Origin: Cyanobium usitatum str. Tous
GTDB taxonomy: Bacteria > Cyanobacteriota > Cyanobacteriia > PCC-6307 > Cyanobiaceae
Direction: 5' to 3'
Assembly (NCBI RefSeq): GCF_003011885.1
Contig: NZ_PXXO01000003.1
Coordinates: 124,001-188,000, forward strand
DNA: 64,000 nucleotides
The notes under the pieces were generated by a model, which did no database searches, had not been told where the DNA came from, and saw nothing but the letters and a program-made list of their open reading frames with translations. The first letter of the stretch is position 1. Every line of letters starts with the position of its first letter. Shown here in pieces: positions 6,798 to 15,426 of the stretch. Both the position numbers and the translations under genes were made by a program.

Positions 6798-8432
6798 TCA
6801 GCGGGAAAACAACAATGGCCGGGGCGTGGCCTTGCCCTGGCTGCGCCAGTGCTGGCTCTGCAGCCAGATCACGCCCTGGCCGAAGGCATCCACCAGGTCG
6901 TCATGGGCTCCGTTGGGAAAACCCAGCAACTCGCTGATCAGGGCGTCGTTGCCGCTGCGAAAAGCCAGCTGGCCGGCCTCCATCAGCGGGGCCACGGCAT
7001 GGGCGCGGCTCACCTTGCTACCGCTGGGTCGCACGGCAATCAGCCCAGGGATCTGTCGCTGCAGCAGCTGGCAGACGGCCGGGCCATTGGCGGCGTCCTC
7101 GATCAGCACCGCATCAGGGCTGAGGGCCTTGCCCAACGACGCCAGGGTCTGGCCGAGGAAGTTCATCACTCCCGGCAGGTCGAGGCGGTGGTGCTGGCTC
7201 CAGATCACCTCGATCCGGTGGACACCTTCCTGCTGTTCGACTGGTGAGCGCACCCGGGCGGCACTGGGGTGGAGCTGTTCACCCCTTGCCCTGGCCTGGG
7301 CAGCCGGGTGGCGGGCCTCCTGATCCGGCAGCAGGCCGAGGAGGCAGAAGCCGCAGTAGTCGTTCGCCTCTCCCCCCTTGAAGCTCAGGTCGCAACTGAG
7401 CACCACCGCCGCAAAGGGTCTTTGCGCCGCCCGGCCGTCTGGGGCAGGGGTGCCCGCTGTGGTGCGGATCCAGGCGCGTTGGAACAGCAGGCCCTCCGCT
7501 GGTGAGGGGCGCTGCTGGTACAGCGCGTTCCACCAATAGCTGCCGGCGCGGATGCGGATCTGCTCCAGCTCCGCCAGCGGGAAACGCTCTGGGCAGAGCG
7601 GCTCAGCGGGCTGGCGCCAGTCCGGCTCGATGGTGCAGGTGGCCGGGAACAGGATCTGCTGCTGGGGCGGTTCAGCAATGGCAGGCAGATTCAGCACCTG
7701 CCAGCGCTGCGGGGCGTCGCCGCTTTCCTGCTCCAGCAGCCAGCCGATCAGATCGTCCTGGTGCCAGCGGGTCAGCACCACCACCTGGGCCGCGCCTGCA
7801 AAACCCCATCGAGAGGGCCCCTGTGGGGCCGGTTCAGCGCGGGTGAGCCAGACGGACTGGAACCACTCGATCAGCTTCTGGCGTTGCCCGGCGGAATTGG
7901 CGTCTTCTGGACCCTTGTAGGGGTCATCAATGATCCCGAGCGCGTAACCCTTGCCGGTGAACGGCCCGCGCACGCCGGCAGCAATGCAGCCACCGCGCTC
8001 GGGCGTCAGCCAGTTACCCACGGCAGTGGAGTCCTTTGAGAGGGGGTGGCCGACCGCGCGGTAGTAGTGCCGTGCTTCACGGCTATGGGCATAGGCCAAT
8101 TCGGCTGAGTAGGAGGCAATCGCGCAAAAGCGCGTGGGATAGCGGCTCACCCAGTAGGCAGGGAACAGCTTCGACACCAGCAGCGACTTACCCAGCCGCG
8201 GGGGGCAGCAGACGATCAGGCGGTTGAGCTCCCCATCAGCCACGCGCTGCAGCAGGGCAATCAGTCGTTCGGCCCAGGTGTGAAAGGCGTAGCCGGGATA
8301 GGCGGCCACGATGAAATCCCGAAAGATCTGCTGAAGCTGCGGTGTGTTCTGCTGGCGGCAGGGATCTGGGACATCCAGCAGGCCCCAGTCGTCCCAGAGG
8401 TCGCCGGCAGGATCGAGAATCAGGCCGGCCAT
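6798..8432 (-). CDS. terL: Terminase large subunit
   Basis: This is the packaging ATPase-nuclease of 544 residues. The Walker A variant CPPRLGKS is at 76-83, the Walker B region GIIDDP is near 166-171, and the coupling motif VVVLTRWH is at about 217-224. A C-terminal RNase H-like nuclease domain starts with the metal-binding Asp in CDLSFKG (near 348), continues with LIEDAANG and ends with HDDLVDAF. The start at 8432 (MAGLILDPAG) is chosen because it overlaps the small-subunit stop by one base (TGATG). The frame stays open upstream, but that part is only the antisense-like shift of the small subunit gene. Confidence 0.95.
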   Translation of the reverse strand: MAGLILDPAGDLWDDWGLLDVPDPCRQQNTPQLQQIFRDFIVAAYPGYAFHTWAERLIALLQRVADGELNRLIVCCPPRLGKSLLVSKLFPAYWVSRYPTRFCAIASYSAELAYAHSREARHYYRAVGHPLSKDSTAVGNWLTPERGGCIAAGVRGPFTGKGYALGIIDDPYKGPEDANSAGQRQKLIEWFQSVWLTRAEPAPQGPSRWGFAGAAQVVVLTRWHQDDLIGWLLEQESGDAPQRWQVLNLPAIAEPPQQQILFPATCTIEPDWRQPAEPLCPERFPLAELEQIRIRAGSYWWNALYQQRPSPAEGLLFQRAWIRTTAGTPAPDGRAAQRPFAAVVLSCDLSFKGGEANDYCGFCLLGLLPDQEARHPAAQARARGEQLHPSAARVRSPVEQQEGVHRIEVIWSQHHRLDLPGVMNFLGQTLASLGKALSPDAVLIEDAANGPAVCQLLQRQIPGLIAVRPSGSKVSRAHAVAPLMEAGQLAFRSGNDALISELLGFPNGAHDDLVDAFGQGVIWLQSQHWRSQGKATPRPLLFSR

Positions 8433-8968
8433 CAGCTTCTGGCCCCGCCCCCATGGGGCTCTGCCGGTTTGATCGGCGCCCGCAGCAGCCCTCCGATCTC
8501 GGCGATCACCCGGAAAGCGCCCACCGCCGCAGAAAACTGATCGGCATCCATGGCGCGGCGGGCACAGTCGTTGAGGGCAAAGATCTGCTCGGCCTGGTGA
8601 CGGCGTCGGTCGGAGATCAGCTCCTCCACCATTCGGGCGCGAGCCAGATCGAGGTAGCGATTGACGGTCTTGACGTTGCTCACCCCCCAGCTCTGGCCCG
8701 CTTTCGCCCTGATTTCCACCAGAGGCAGGCGTTGGGCGATCCAGAGCTGGGCTTCTGCGATGCGCCGTTCCACCTCTCCGGCAGTGGCCCTCGGGGTCTG
8801 GGCGTGATGGGGTAATCGCCGTGGCGGGTTGGTCTGGCTGATTGGCCGGCTTGGGTCCACCGCCACCGGCTCCCACACCGCCTCGCCATCGGGGTCTTGC
8901 TCAGCCGGTGCAGAGCGCAGCTCTTCCACCGGATCAGCGGCGCTGCTTGGGCGGGAGTGCTGCGGCAT
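8432..8968 (-). CDS. terS: Putative terminase small subunit
   Basis: This 178-residue protein lies immediately upstream of the large terminase gene with a one-base overlap. Residues around 75-110 form a helix-turn-helix-like region (RLPLVEIRAKAG, then SWGVSNVKTVNRYLDLAR), suitable for recognising the packaging site. The C-terminal half is helical and probably oligomerises. The N-terminal 60 residues are Pro/Ser-rich and likely disordered. The start MPQHSRPSS at 8968 was chosen because it falls 4 bases after the upstream stop; a start 25 codons earlier would overlap that gene. Assignment rests on position and the HTH-like segment. Confidence 0.72.
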   Translation of the reverse strand: MPQHSRPSSAADPVEELRSAPAEQDPDGEAVWEPVAVDPSRPISQTNPPRRLPHHAQTPRATAGEVERRIAEAQLWIAQRLPLVEIRAKAGQSWGVSNVKTVNRYLDLARARMVEELISDRRRHQAEQIFALNDCARRAMDADQFSAAVGAFRVIAEIGGLLRAPIKPAEPHGGGARS

Positions 8969-8972
8969 GGCC

Positions 8973-9347
8973 TCAGAACGGCAGTGCCGGCGTCTTGGGG
9001 GCACGGATGGTCCAGAAGGGTTTGCCACGCTTTTCGGTGGCACTGCCCTGCTGGATCGCGCTGTCCTTGGCCGCCTTGAGCTGCTGCTCGATCTGTTGCA
9101 CCGCCGGCGGGAAGTCGTAGGTCAGCCGCCCGGGGCTGTGGGCAAAGGTCCAGTCGTTGTACGAGAAGGCTTGATCCAGCTGACCGGTGGCCATCGCCGT
9201 GTTGAGGGTCTCCAGCAGGGGCTCGAGTTGCTGCTCCAGCTCCTTCTGCCGGGCCTTGATCACGGTGAGGGCATCCAGAAGGGCATCGAGATCAGCCGCA
9301 TCCGCGCAGAGCGTCGATGGAGCAGCAGCGAGCAGGAGGTCCGCCAT
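8973..9347 (-). CDS. Small coiled-coil phage protein
   Basis: This 124-residue protein has a predicted coiled coil at about residues 20-55 (DALLDALTVIKARQ, then ELEQQLEPLLETL) and a basic C-terminus ending KPFWTIRAPKTPALPF. Similar short proteins with a coiled coil and an FW-IR ending occur in cyanobacterial prophages from memory, without known function. It is the first gene of the leftward terminase operon and has a plausible promoter about 40 bases upstream. Confidence 0.6.
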   Translation of the reverse strand: MADLLLAAAPSTLCADAADLDALLDALTVIKARQKELEQQLEPLLETLNTAMATGQLDQAFSYNDWTFAHSPGRLTYDFPPAVQQIEQQLKAAKDSAIQQGSATEKRGKPFWTIRAPKTPALPF

Positions 9348-9386
9348 CAGAGATCACCAGATCATTAGCCCGGATGATTCCGAGCC

Positions 9387-9414
9387 AGTTTACTCTAGCG
9401 GCTCTGTAATGCAA
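9387..9414 (-). promoter_or_regulatory. Possible promoter of the terminase operon
   Basis: On the minus strand TTGCAT and TAAACT are separated by 16 bases, a near-consensus -35/-10 pair, about 40 bases before the coiled-coil protein start. There is no other evidence of activity. Confidence 0.4.
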
Positions 9415-9450
9415 GCCAATGCCCTTAGTTGCCTCGCGGATGCCGGGGCG

Positions 9451-10143
9451 TCAGAAAGGTCGATGGCTCATGCAGTAACGGCTCCAGGCCGCAGCCCAGG
9501 CCGCCAGGCACTGCTCACGGCTGTAGAAGCTGCTGGTGAATGCCTCGCCCGGCTTGCTCCAGATCGTCTGGCCCAGCTCGTAGTCGTTCCCCTGGGCGGC
9601 CTCGAGCACCATGTAGCCCCCCAGCTGGGCGGCGGTGGAATAGGGGCGGCCATGGGCCGAGAGGGTCTTGAGGTCGTAGAGCACCCGCACCGGCTGTCCG
9701 TGGCGCTCGCTCAGCACTGGTGATGCATACGCCCCATCGAAGGCACCGGCCACGTTGCGGGTGAGGCAGCAGGTGAGTCGTTCGCAGGCGATCACCGCCA
9801 CTTCATCCCAGAGCGGCAGCTGCAGCAGCGGCAGGATCCAGTCCCGGTATTGGTGATGGCCTGGCATGGTCTCGGCGTCCAACAGGGCCTCACTGGCGCT
9901 CTTGCCCACCAGGAATCGGGCCTGGCTGTAGTGCTCCAGGGCCGCGTGCACCGTGGTGCCGCGCGGCTCCCAGATCGGCCGCTTGGCCTCAATCGCCCGT
10001 TTGGCGGTCTCGCTGAGGCCATGGGCGAGAACGCCGGTGATCGACACCGGAAACAGGTGATCGCCCAGCCAATAGCGATGGGCCTCCTCATCCCGCCAAA
10101 GGCCGGGGATGGGGTCAAGCCAGGTGGAGGTGGTGGTGACCAT
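9451..10143 (-). CDS. RecB-like PD-(D/E)XK nuclease
   Basis: This 230-residue protein carries the RecB/Cas4-like exonuclease motifs. An early His (VHAALEHY, about residue 66) is followed by AGAFDGAY containing the motif II Asp, LYDLKTLS containing the Asp-x-Lys of motif III, and AAQLGGYMVLEAA as the conserved Gln-xxx-Tyr helix. Such phage nucleases act in replication or recombination, often next to a primase-helicase, as here. It lies on the same strand downstream of the primase gene, separated by the repeat-containing spacer, so it may have its own promoter or be regulated from that spacer. Confidence 0.85.
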   Translation of the reverse strand: MVTTTSTWLDPIPGLWRDEEAHRYWLGDHLFPVSITGVLAHGLSETAKRAIEAKRPIWEPRGTTVHAALEHYSQARFLVGKSASEALLDAETMPGHHQYRDWILPLLQLPLWDEVAVIACERLTCCLTRNVAGAFDGAYASPVLSERHGQPVRVLYDLKTLSAHGRPYSTAAQLGGYMVLEAAQGNDYELGQTIWSKPGEAFTSSFYSREQCLAAWAAAWSRYCMSHRPF

Positions 10144-10178
10144 GACCGTTTCAGTTGTGACGCGGCGTGACGATGGGC

Positions 10179-10437
10179 GTAACAGCCGAGAGGGCTTGCC
10201 AGCAAAAGCGTCTAGGGGTGGCTGTAACGCTGTAACCCTTTTGCAGAGATAGAGGCTTTAGCAAGCAGCAGGGGCTGATTCGGAGGGTGTGCATGTGTCG
10301 TTGAATTCATAGGGGGCTCTATCGGATCCCTGGAGCGTTACATCGTTACAGCGACCCAGATCGATTGCGAGACAGTTGATCTGGGCGTTACCGCTGCTGT
10401 TATGTCCGGCCCGTTTGTGACGGCTGATCGTTACAGC
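10179..10437. repeat. Iteron-like GCTGTAAC cluster
   Basis: The octamer GCTGTAAC occurs twice in tandem at 10221-10236. Its inverse GTTACAGC is at 10345-10352, preceded directly by the variant GTTACATC at 10337-10344. Further copies or near-copies are at 10179 (GTAACAGC), 10387 (GTTACCGC) and 10430 (GTTACAGC, entering the 3' end of the primase gene). An 8-bp inverted repeat CCCAGATC/GATCTGGG lies at 10355-10362 and 10378-10385. The spacer has no gene. Paired inverted iterons next to a primase-helicase gene suggest a phage replication origin or an operator array. Confidence 0.6.
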
Positions 10438-13064
10438 TCGCCCAGGGGAATGGCGACCGCACGGCTGACCATGCCGGCGCCACAGAAGCGCACGGGTCCG
10501 GCCCGTTGCGCACCGGCCAGGCGCAGCAGCACCACCGGCCAGCTGTTCTGCCAGGCGGTATCAGCAAGAAACTGCTCAATCGCCTTGGCGGTGTTGCTCA
10601 CCAGCAGCCGGTCCTGATCCACCCGCAGGCCATGGCGGCCGAGGGTCTGGGCTGCCAAGCCCGGGCTCACGTCGATGCAACTGCTGTGGCATGCCGCCAG
10701 CTCCACCAGCTCGCCGATGGTGCGGGTGACGGGTTTGTCGTCGGTCTCCACCCGCACCTGGCGCTGCAGGATCGTCTGAATGCAGCGGGCCTCATCCGGT
10801 ACTTCCGTGCTCTGGCTGTAGCTCTCCCAGTCATGGCAGGCGATGCAGTGCTCCGCCTCCTCCTGGGTGGGCACTGCATCACTCAGCAGCGACCAGGCTC
10901 CGGCCATCAAGGTTCCGTACTGATCCCCCAGGCGCTGGGAGTCGAAGTGCCTTCCCGCAGCAGCGGAGAAGACCACCACCGACTGACGGATCACCGGGAT
11001 CAGCGACACGGTGCGAGCGATCAATCGCCGCGCCAATTCTGGAGTGATGTGGCGTTCGAGATCGCGATCAAGGCTCTGCCAGTGCACCTCGCGTTCCTCC
11101 TTGCCCATCTCGGTGGGGCTGCGCAGGGTTAGCTGCGCGAAACGGCTTTTGTCAGCTCCCTGCTTGAGGGCAGTGGCAATCGATGACATCAGGAACATCG
11201 AGCGCACCCGGTAGCGGCTCACATCGCCGCTGGGGGAACCCTTAAGCATCTCGGCGCTGCTCTCGCTGCTGGCCACCCGCGCCAGCGACAGGATCGCCTG
11301 CATGCGCTGTTGGTCGCCCTTCTCGTTGCTCTCCGCCTCATCGAAGACCACCGGCACGGCATCGCAGCAGATGGTCTGGCGCAGGCCCGCCTCTGTCGTG
11401 GCGCCCACCACCACCAGGCTCAGGTCGCCGAGCAATGGCGCCACGAAACGATCGAGGATCTGGCTCTTGCCCGAGCCAGCGCCGGCGGTGAGCCACAGGT
11501 GGGGCCGCCAACGCAGGGCTCCGCAGATCGGAGCCAGCACCACCCAGCCGAGCAGCAGGGTGCCGGAGGCGGGCACCTCCCAGCGGAAGCGGTTGGCAAT
11601 GCCCACGATCACTGCCGCTTCCTGCACGGTCAGAGGCTCAACCCGGCAGGGCCCCTCCAGCCGCTTGAGGCGTTGATAGATGTGCCGCGAGCGAAAGGGT
11701 TTGGTGATGGGGTGTTCCCCGTCGGGGGTGATCAGGCGATCGCCGAGGTGCAGCACGGTGCGGCCCTCATCCCACCAGGCTCCGCGGCCGCGGATGCGTT
11801 CCACCGCAAAGATCCCCATCGCGGCGGAGCCCTTGTGTAGATCGCTAGCCGCTGCAGGCCAGTTCACTCCACTCCGGCTGGGGTAAAGGCTCTCCCAGTA
11901 CTCCAGCGGTGCCAGGGCCACCAGGTGGGTGGCGGTGTGGCAGCCGCGGGGCAGGCGGATCACCTGACCGGTTCTGCCGGGTTGGTAGAAGTTTGCGTCG
12001 GCGTCGTAGCCGAGGCAGAGAAAAGGTGTTGGCGGGCTGGGAGCTGCAGCTAAGGCAGGGGCCGGCGGTGGCGAAGCACTATCACCGCTGCCATCAGCAC
12101 CCGGACCTGAGGGTTGCCATGGCTGGGCCGCTTTCGCCAGCAGTCGGGCGGCCTGGCGGGGTGTCCAGTCGGCATCGGCCAGGTCCCAGCCTTGGGGAAG
12201 GTCCCCCGGCAGGGCAATCAGGTGCAGTTGGCAGTCGAGCGGGTGCAGCAGGGCGGCCAGGCTCTGCATGGCTTCCAGGCCGGCGGCATCGGCATCGGGC
12301 CAGAGCGTCACCGAGCGGCCGGCTAGTGGTGTCCAGTCCGCCTTGGCGATCGCCTTGGAGCCGTTGGCCCAGCTCAGCACCACGTGCTGCGGAAACAGGC
12401 GGGCGGCGGCAGCGGCGGTTCCCTCCCCTTCCACTACCAGTACCGGAGCCTCGGGGCGTTGCAGCAGATCCGGCAGTCCGTAGAGCGGCCTTGGGGTGGG
12501 CCAGTCGCAGGTGAAAGCGTCGCGGCGGCTGGGTCGATGCCAGGCCCCGTCCAGCCAGACGCGATGCAGGAAGGCCTTGCCGCCGCTGCGCAGCCGGATC
12601 CGCTGGATCCAGAACAGCACTTCCCCCGAGCCATTTCGGTAGGCCCACTGGGCGGTGGCCCCGCGGTTCAACGGCGGTGGCTGGGCATCGGCGGGAGGCT
12701 TCTCGGGCATCCGCCAGGGCTTGCCGTTTCGGCTGGTGGCCCTGCCGGCACTGGTGCCCTGGTGATCAGGCACCAGGCCAAGGAAGGCCTCCACCTGCCG
12801 GGCTGCCTCCACAAAGTTCCAGCCCTGCCGGCGCATCAGCAGGTCGATGCCTGAGCCAGCGCCGCCGCGCTGGTCCTTGCCGCCGCACTGGTTGCAGAAC
12901 CAGGAGCCGCTGCCGTCCTTGTCGTCAAAGCGGTAGCGATCCGTCCCGGCGCAGAGCGGGCAGGGCTGATGGCGATTGCTGAGCTGCTCGCCGCTCAGTC
13001 CCGCCAGGGAAGCCAGGATCTCCGGCCAGCGGCCCCGGGCCGCAGCAATGGCATCAGAGGCCAT
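10431..13064 (-). CDS. Phage primase-helicase
   Basis: This protein of about 877 residues combines three parts. The first is a zinc ribbon with Cys 35, 38, 57 and 60 (CPLC, then CNQC). The second is a Toprim-type catalytic region with the Glu of VVEGEG near 212 and the DxD of LWPDADAAG near 257-259. The third is a C-terminal helicase-type ATPase with Walker A GAGSGKS at 528-534 and Walker B VVFDEAE at 572-578, preceded by a segment resembling DUF927-type domains. A Pro/Ala-rich linker at about 320-346 separates the halves. The start MASDAIAAAR at 13064 was chosen because the homologous part starts there and it lies 10 bases after the RHH gene stop. Confidence 0.9.
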   Translation of the reverse strand: MASDAIAAARGRWPEILASLAGLSGEQLSNRHQPCPLCAGTDRYRFDDKDGSGSWFCNQCGGKDQRGGAGSGIDLLMRRQGWNFVEAARQVEAFLGLVPDHQGTSAGRATSRNGKPWRMPEKPPADAQPPPLNRGATAQWAYRNGSGEVLFWIQRIRLRSGGKAFLHRVWLDGAWHRPSRRDAFTCDWPTPRPLYGLPDLLQRPEAPVLVVEGEGTAAAAARLFPQHVVLSWANGSKAIAKADWTPLAGRSVTLWPDADAAGLEAMQSLAALLHPLDCQLHLIALPGDLPQGWDLADADWTPRQAARLLAKAAQPWQPSGPGADGSGDSASPPPAPALAAAPSPPTPFLCLGYDADANFYQPGRTGQVIRLPRGCHTATHLVALAPLEYWESLYPSRSGVNWPAAASDLHKGSAAMGIFAVERIRGRGAWWDEGRTVLHLGDRLITPDGEHPITKPFRSRHIYQRLKRLEGPCRVEPLTVQEAAVIVGIANRFRWEVPASGTLLLGWVVLAPICGALRWRPHLWLTAGAGSGKSQILDRFVAPLLGDLSLVVVGATTEAGLRQTICCDAVPVVFDEAESNEKGDQQRMQAILSLARVASSESSAEMLKGSPSGDVSRYRVRSMFLMSSIATALKQGADKSRFAQLTLRSPTEMGKEEREVHWQSLDRDLERHITPELARRLIARTVSLIPVIRQSVVVFSAAAGRHFDSQRLGDQYGTLMAGAWSLLSDAVPTQEEAEHCIACHDWESYSQSTEVPDEARCIQTILQRQVRVETDDKPVTRTIGELVELAACHSSCIDVSPGLAAQTLGRHGLRVDQDRLLVSNTAKAIEQFLADTAWQNSWPVVLLRLAGAQRAGPVRFCGAGMVSRAVAIPLGEL

Positions 13065-13074
13065 GGGTTCCGGC

Positions 13075-13320
13075 TCACCTGCTCGCTGTTGAGGTCGCGG
13101 CGGGATTCGGTGATGCCCGATCCGGTCTGTCCAGCAGGAGTTCGCGGTCCATGGCGGCATCCAGCACCTGCCGCAGTGCCGCCGAGCGGCTGAGGGAGCC
13201 GTGACGCCTGCGGGCATCCAGCCAGGCGAGTTGCTGCTGGGTGATCGAGACACTCACCGGCAGGGCGTAGTCGGGCATCAGGCCATTGCTCGTGATCTGC
13301 AGCCTAATAGCTTTGGCCAT
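13075..13320 (-). CDS. Ribbon-helix-helix-like small DNA-binding protein
   Basis: This 81-residue protein has a beta-strand-like VSVSITQQQLAWLDARR followed by SLSRSAALRQVLDAAM, the pattern of a CopG/Arc ribbon-helix-helix dimer that binds operator DNA. The C-terminal tail is Pro/Ala/Ser-rich and likely disordered. It heads the leftward primase operon and faces the divergent helicase gene; a 7-bp inverted repeat lies between them and could be its operator. Confidence 0.7.
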   Translation of the reverse strand: MAKAIRLQITSNGLMPDYALPVSVSITQQQLAWLDARRRHGSLSRSAALRQVLDAAMDRELLLDRPDRASPNPAATSTASR

Positions 13321-13325
13321 GCCTC

Positions 13326-13358
13326 GCTAGCCTGAGCCAAGGAAGATAAGCGGCTAGC
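13326..13358. promoter_or_regulatory. Operator-like inverted repeat between divergent replication genes
   Basis: GCTAGCC at 13326-13332 and GGCTAGC at 13352-13358 form a perfect 7-bp inverted repeat with 19 bases between arms, placed in the 63-base spacer between the RHH gene and the helicase gene. Confidence 0.4.
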
Positions 13359-13383
13359 AGTCGTCCCGCTCGATCTGGTGCCA

Positions 13384-14808
13384 ATGCCGTCAATCGTTCT
13401 GCGTGACTACCAGCTGCAGTTGCTGGCCGATCTCCGCGCGGCCCTCAAGGCCCACCGGCGGGTCTGCGCCGTCATGCCCACCGGCGCGGGCAAAGGCCAG
13501 ACCATCGGCGCCATCGCCCGCGGCGCTGCCCGCAAGGGCAGGAAGGTGCTGGTGCTGGCCCACCGGGCCGAGCTGATCGAGCAGCTCACGGGCACCGTTC
13601 GGGCCTGGGGGCTCGAGCCCGATGTGGTCGCCCCCGGCCACCGGCTGCAGGGCCGGCAGGTGGCGGTTGGCTCGGTGCAGACCGTGGCCCGGCGGCTGGG
13701 GCAGCTGTCAGCGCCGGATCTGATCATTCAGGACGAGGCCCATCACCTGGTGGCAGGCAATGTCTGGGGCCGGATCATCAACACCTGGCCAGAGGCGCAT
13801 CTGATCGGCAAGACCGCCACGCCCGAACGCCTCGATGGCAAAGGGTTGGGCGTAGAGGCCGGCGGCTTTTTCGAGGCCCTGGTGCTGGGGCCCTCTGCGG
13901 CCTGGCTGGTGGAGCAGGGCTGGCTGGCCCGGCCCAAGGTCTTCTCCTGGCCAGGTGCCAGGAACAGCAAGGGGCAGGGTCCCGAACTCCACCAGCGGAT
14001 GGGCGAGTACGACCTGGAGCAGGCGGCGCGCGCCTTCGGGGACCGGGCCGCGATCGGTGATGCGGTGTCGCACTACCTGCGCCGGCTGCACCCCGGCACG
14101 GCCATCTGCTTTTGCTGCACGATCGAGCACGCCGAGCAGATGGCTGGCGCCTTCCGCGCTGCGGGGATCAGGGCCGCGTCAGTGAGCGGCGGCACGTCAG
14201 CCGAGGAGCGCAAACGCTTGATCGCCGGGCTCGGCACCGGGGAGGTGGAGGTGCTCACCAGTTGCATGATCATTTCCGAGGGCACCGACATCCCCTCAGT
14301 GGGCGGCGCGATCCTGATGCGCCCCACCGCTTCCCTGAGCCTCTATCTGCAGATGGTCGGCCGGGCCCTACGTCCCGCACCGGGCAAGCAGGAAGCGGTG
14401 ATCCTCGATCACGTCGGCAACGCCCATCGCCATGGCCTGCCCACCGATGAGCGCGCGTGGAACCTGGCTGGCCGCCGCCGCCGGGAGGGCGTCTCGATTC
14501 CGATCAAGGACTGCCCACACTGCTTCTGCAGTTGCCCCAGCGCCGCCCAGGTCTGTCCGGACTGCGGCCATCTGTTTCTGGCCGAGGAACGCGATGAACA
14601 GCGCCGCGGGCTGCAGCAGCTCGAGGGCGAGCTGGTTGAAGTCAAGGGCGCAGGCCGCCATCGCCCCAAGGCCCAGCAGCTCCGGCCACGCCGCAAGTCG
14701 CCATCAGCGGGTTGCCGCACCTTCGAGCAGCTGCTGCAGCGCGAGCAGGAGCGCGGCTACAAGCCCGGCTGGGCCAGGCACGTCTGGGCGGCGCGCCAGC
14801 AGCGCTAA
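13384..14808 (+). CDS. Superfamily II DEAH-box helicase
   Basis: This 474-residue helicase has motif I MPTGAGKGQT at residues 31-40, motif II DEAH at 117-120, motif III-like GKTATPERLDG near 143, and a C-terminal RecA-like lobe with SEGTDIPSV and LQMVGRALRP (motifs V and VI). Near residue 380 a four-Cys zinc ribbon (CPHC, later CPDC) follows. This architecture resembles RadD/ComF-type and phage replication helicases. The ATG at 13384 is used; a GTG two codons earlier is possible. It is divergent from the primase operon and followed by a VRR-NUC gene, a combination usual in phage replication modules. Confidence 0.92.
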   Translation: MPSIVLRDYQLQLLADLRAALKAHRRVCAVMPTGAGKGQTIGAIARGAARKGRKVLVLAHRAELIEQLTGTVRAWGLEPDVVAPGHRLQGRQVAVGSVQTVARRLGQLSAPDLIIQDEAHHLVAGNVWGRIINTWPEAHLIGKTATPERLDGKGLGVEAGGFFEALVLGPSAAWLVEQGWLARPKVFSWPGARNSKGQGPELHQRMGEYDLEQAARAFGDRAAIGDAVSHYLRRLHPGTAICFCCTIEHAEQMAGAFRAAGIRAASVSGGTSAEERKRLIAGLGTGEVEVLTSCMIISEGTDIPSVGGAILMRPTASLSLYLQMVGRALRPAPGKQEAVILDHVGNAHRHGLPTDERAWNLAGRRRREGVSIPIKDCPHCFCSCPSAAQVCPDCGHLFLAEERDEQRRGLQQLEGELVEVKGAGRHRPKAQQLRPRRKSPSAGCRTFEQLLQREQERGYKPGWARHVWAARQQR

Positions 14809-14829
14809 GCCAGCCCGGCAACAGGAGGT

Positions 14830-15207
14830 ATGGCCTCCTCACCAAGCGAACACGAGATCCAGCAGCGCATCCGACAGGCCTGCGGCCGCGGAGTGGTGCG
14901 GCTCTGGCGCAACAACACCGGCGCCCTGGTCGACCAGCAGGGGCGCTTCCTGCGCTTTGGGCTCTGCAAGGGCAGCAGTGACCTGATTGGTCTGCGCTCG
15001 CTGGAGGTGACCAAAGAGATGGTCGGTCAGCGCATCGCCCAGTTCGTTGCCCTGGAGATCAAGACACACTGCGGGGTCGTCAGCCCTGAGCAGCGCGCAT
15101 TCCTGCAGGAGGTGCAGGAGCTCGGCGGCCTGGCTGAGGTCTGCCGCTCGGTTGAACAGGCCCAAGCAGTCCTCGTTAGGGCGGCATCAGCCCAAGCCGC
15201 AGCATGA
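14830..15207 (+). CDS. VRR-NUC domain nuclease
   Basis: This 125-residue protein is a stand-alone VRR-NUC nuclease of the PD-(D/E)XK superfamily, related to Holliday junction resolvases. It shows GLCKGSSDLIGL with the catalytic Asp, FVALEIKTHCG with the Glu-x-Lys, and SPEQRAFLQEVQELGG, the conserved closing helix. It follows the SF2 helicase gene after 21 bases and overlaps the next small gene by an ATGA junction, so it is part of a replication/recombination operon. Confidence 0.9.
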   Translation: MASSPSEHEIQQRIRQACGRGVVRLWRNNTGALVDQQGRFLRFGLCKGSSDLIGLRSLEVTKEMVGQRIAQFVALEIKTHCGVVSPEQRAFLQEVQELGGLAEVCRSVEQAQAVLVRAASAQAAA

Positions 15208-15383
15208 ATCGGCCTGAGCTTCGCCGGCAGCTGCAAGGTCTGGCCCAGAGCAATCCTGGCTCGCACCCCTACACGCTGGCCCTGCAGTTCCAGGTTCAGA
15301 CCGGGCGAGTCATCAGTGGCCAACAGGTCAGGCAGCTGCTGGCCGAGCCCGGAGGGAGCTGCGGCCACGCCGCCAAGTCATGA
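15204..15383 (+). CDS. Small phage protein of unknown function
   Basis: This short 59-residue reading frame begins MNRPELRRQL at an ATG overlapping the stop of the VRR-NUC gene (ATGA). It has no membrane segment; Gln, Arg and Leu are frequent. Translational coupling and uninterrupted codon usage support it as a real gene. Family unknown. Confidence 0.5.
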   Translation: MNRPELRRQLQGLAQSNPGSHPYTLALQFQVQTGRVISGQQVRQLLAEPGGSCGHAAKS

Positions 15384-15392
15384 CAGGATCTG

Positions 15393-15408
15393 GCTTGCGA
15401 TGGCAAGC
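15393..15408. promoter_or_regulatory. Operator-like dyad before the HTH regulator
   Basis: GCTTGC and GCAAGC are separated by GATG, a perfect 6-bp inverted repeat ending 18 bases before the ATG of the HTH-like protein. It may be an autoregulatory operator; the lack of a T run argues against a terminator. Confidence 0.45.
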
Positions 15409-15426
15409 AGGACGTAAGATTGGGCT

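Noticed and set aside
8433-8876. Upstream extension of the large terminase frame
   Set aside because: The extra 148 codons are the small terminase gene read in another frame; the true start overlaps that gene's stop.
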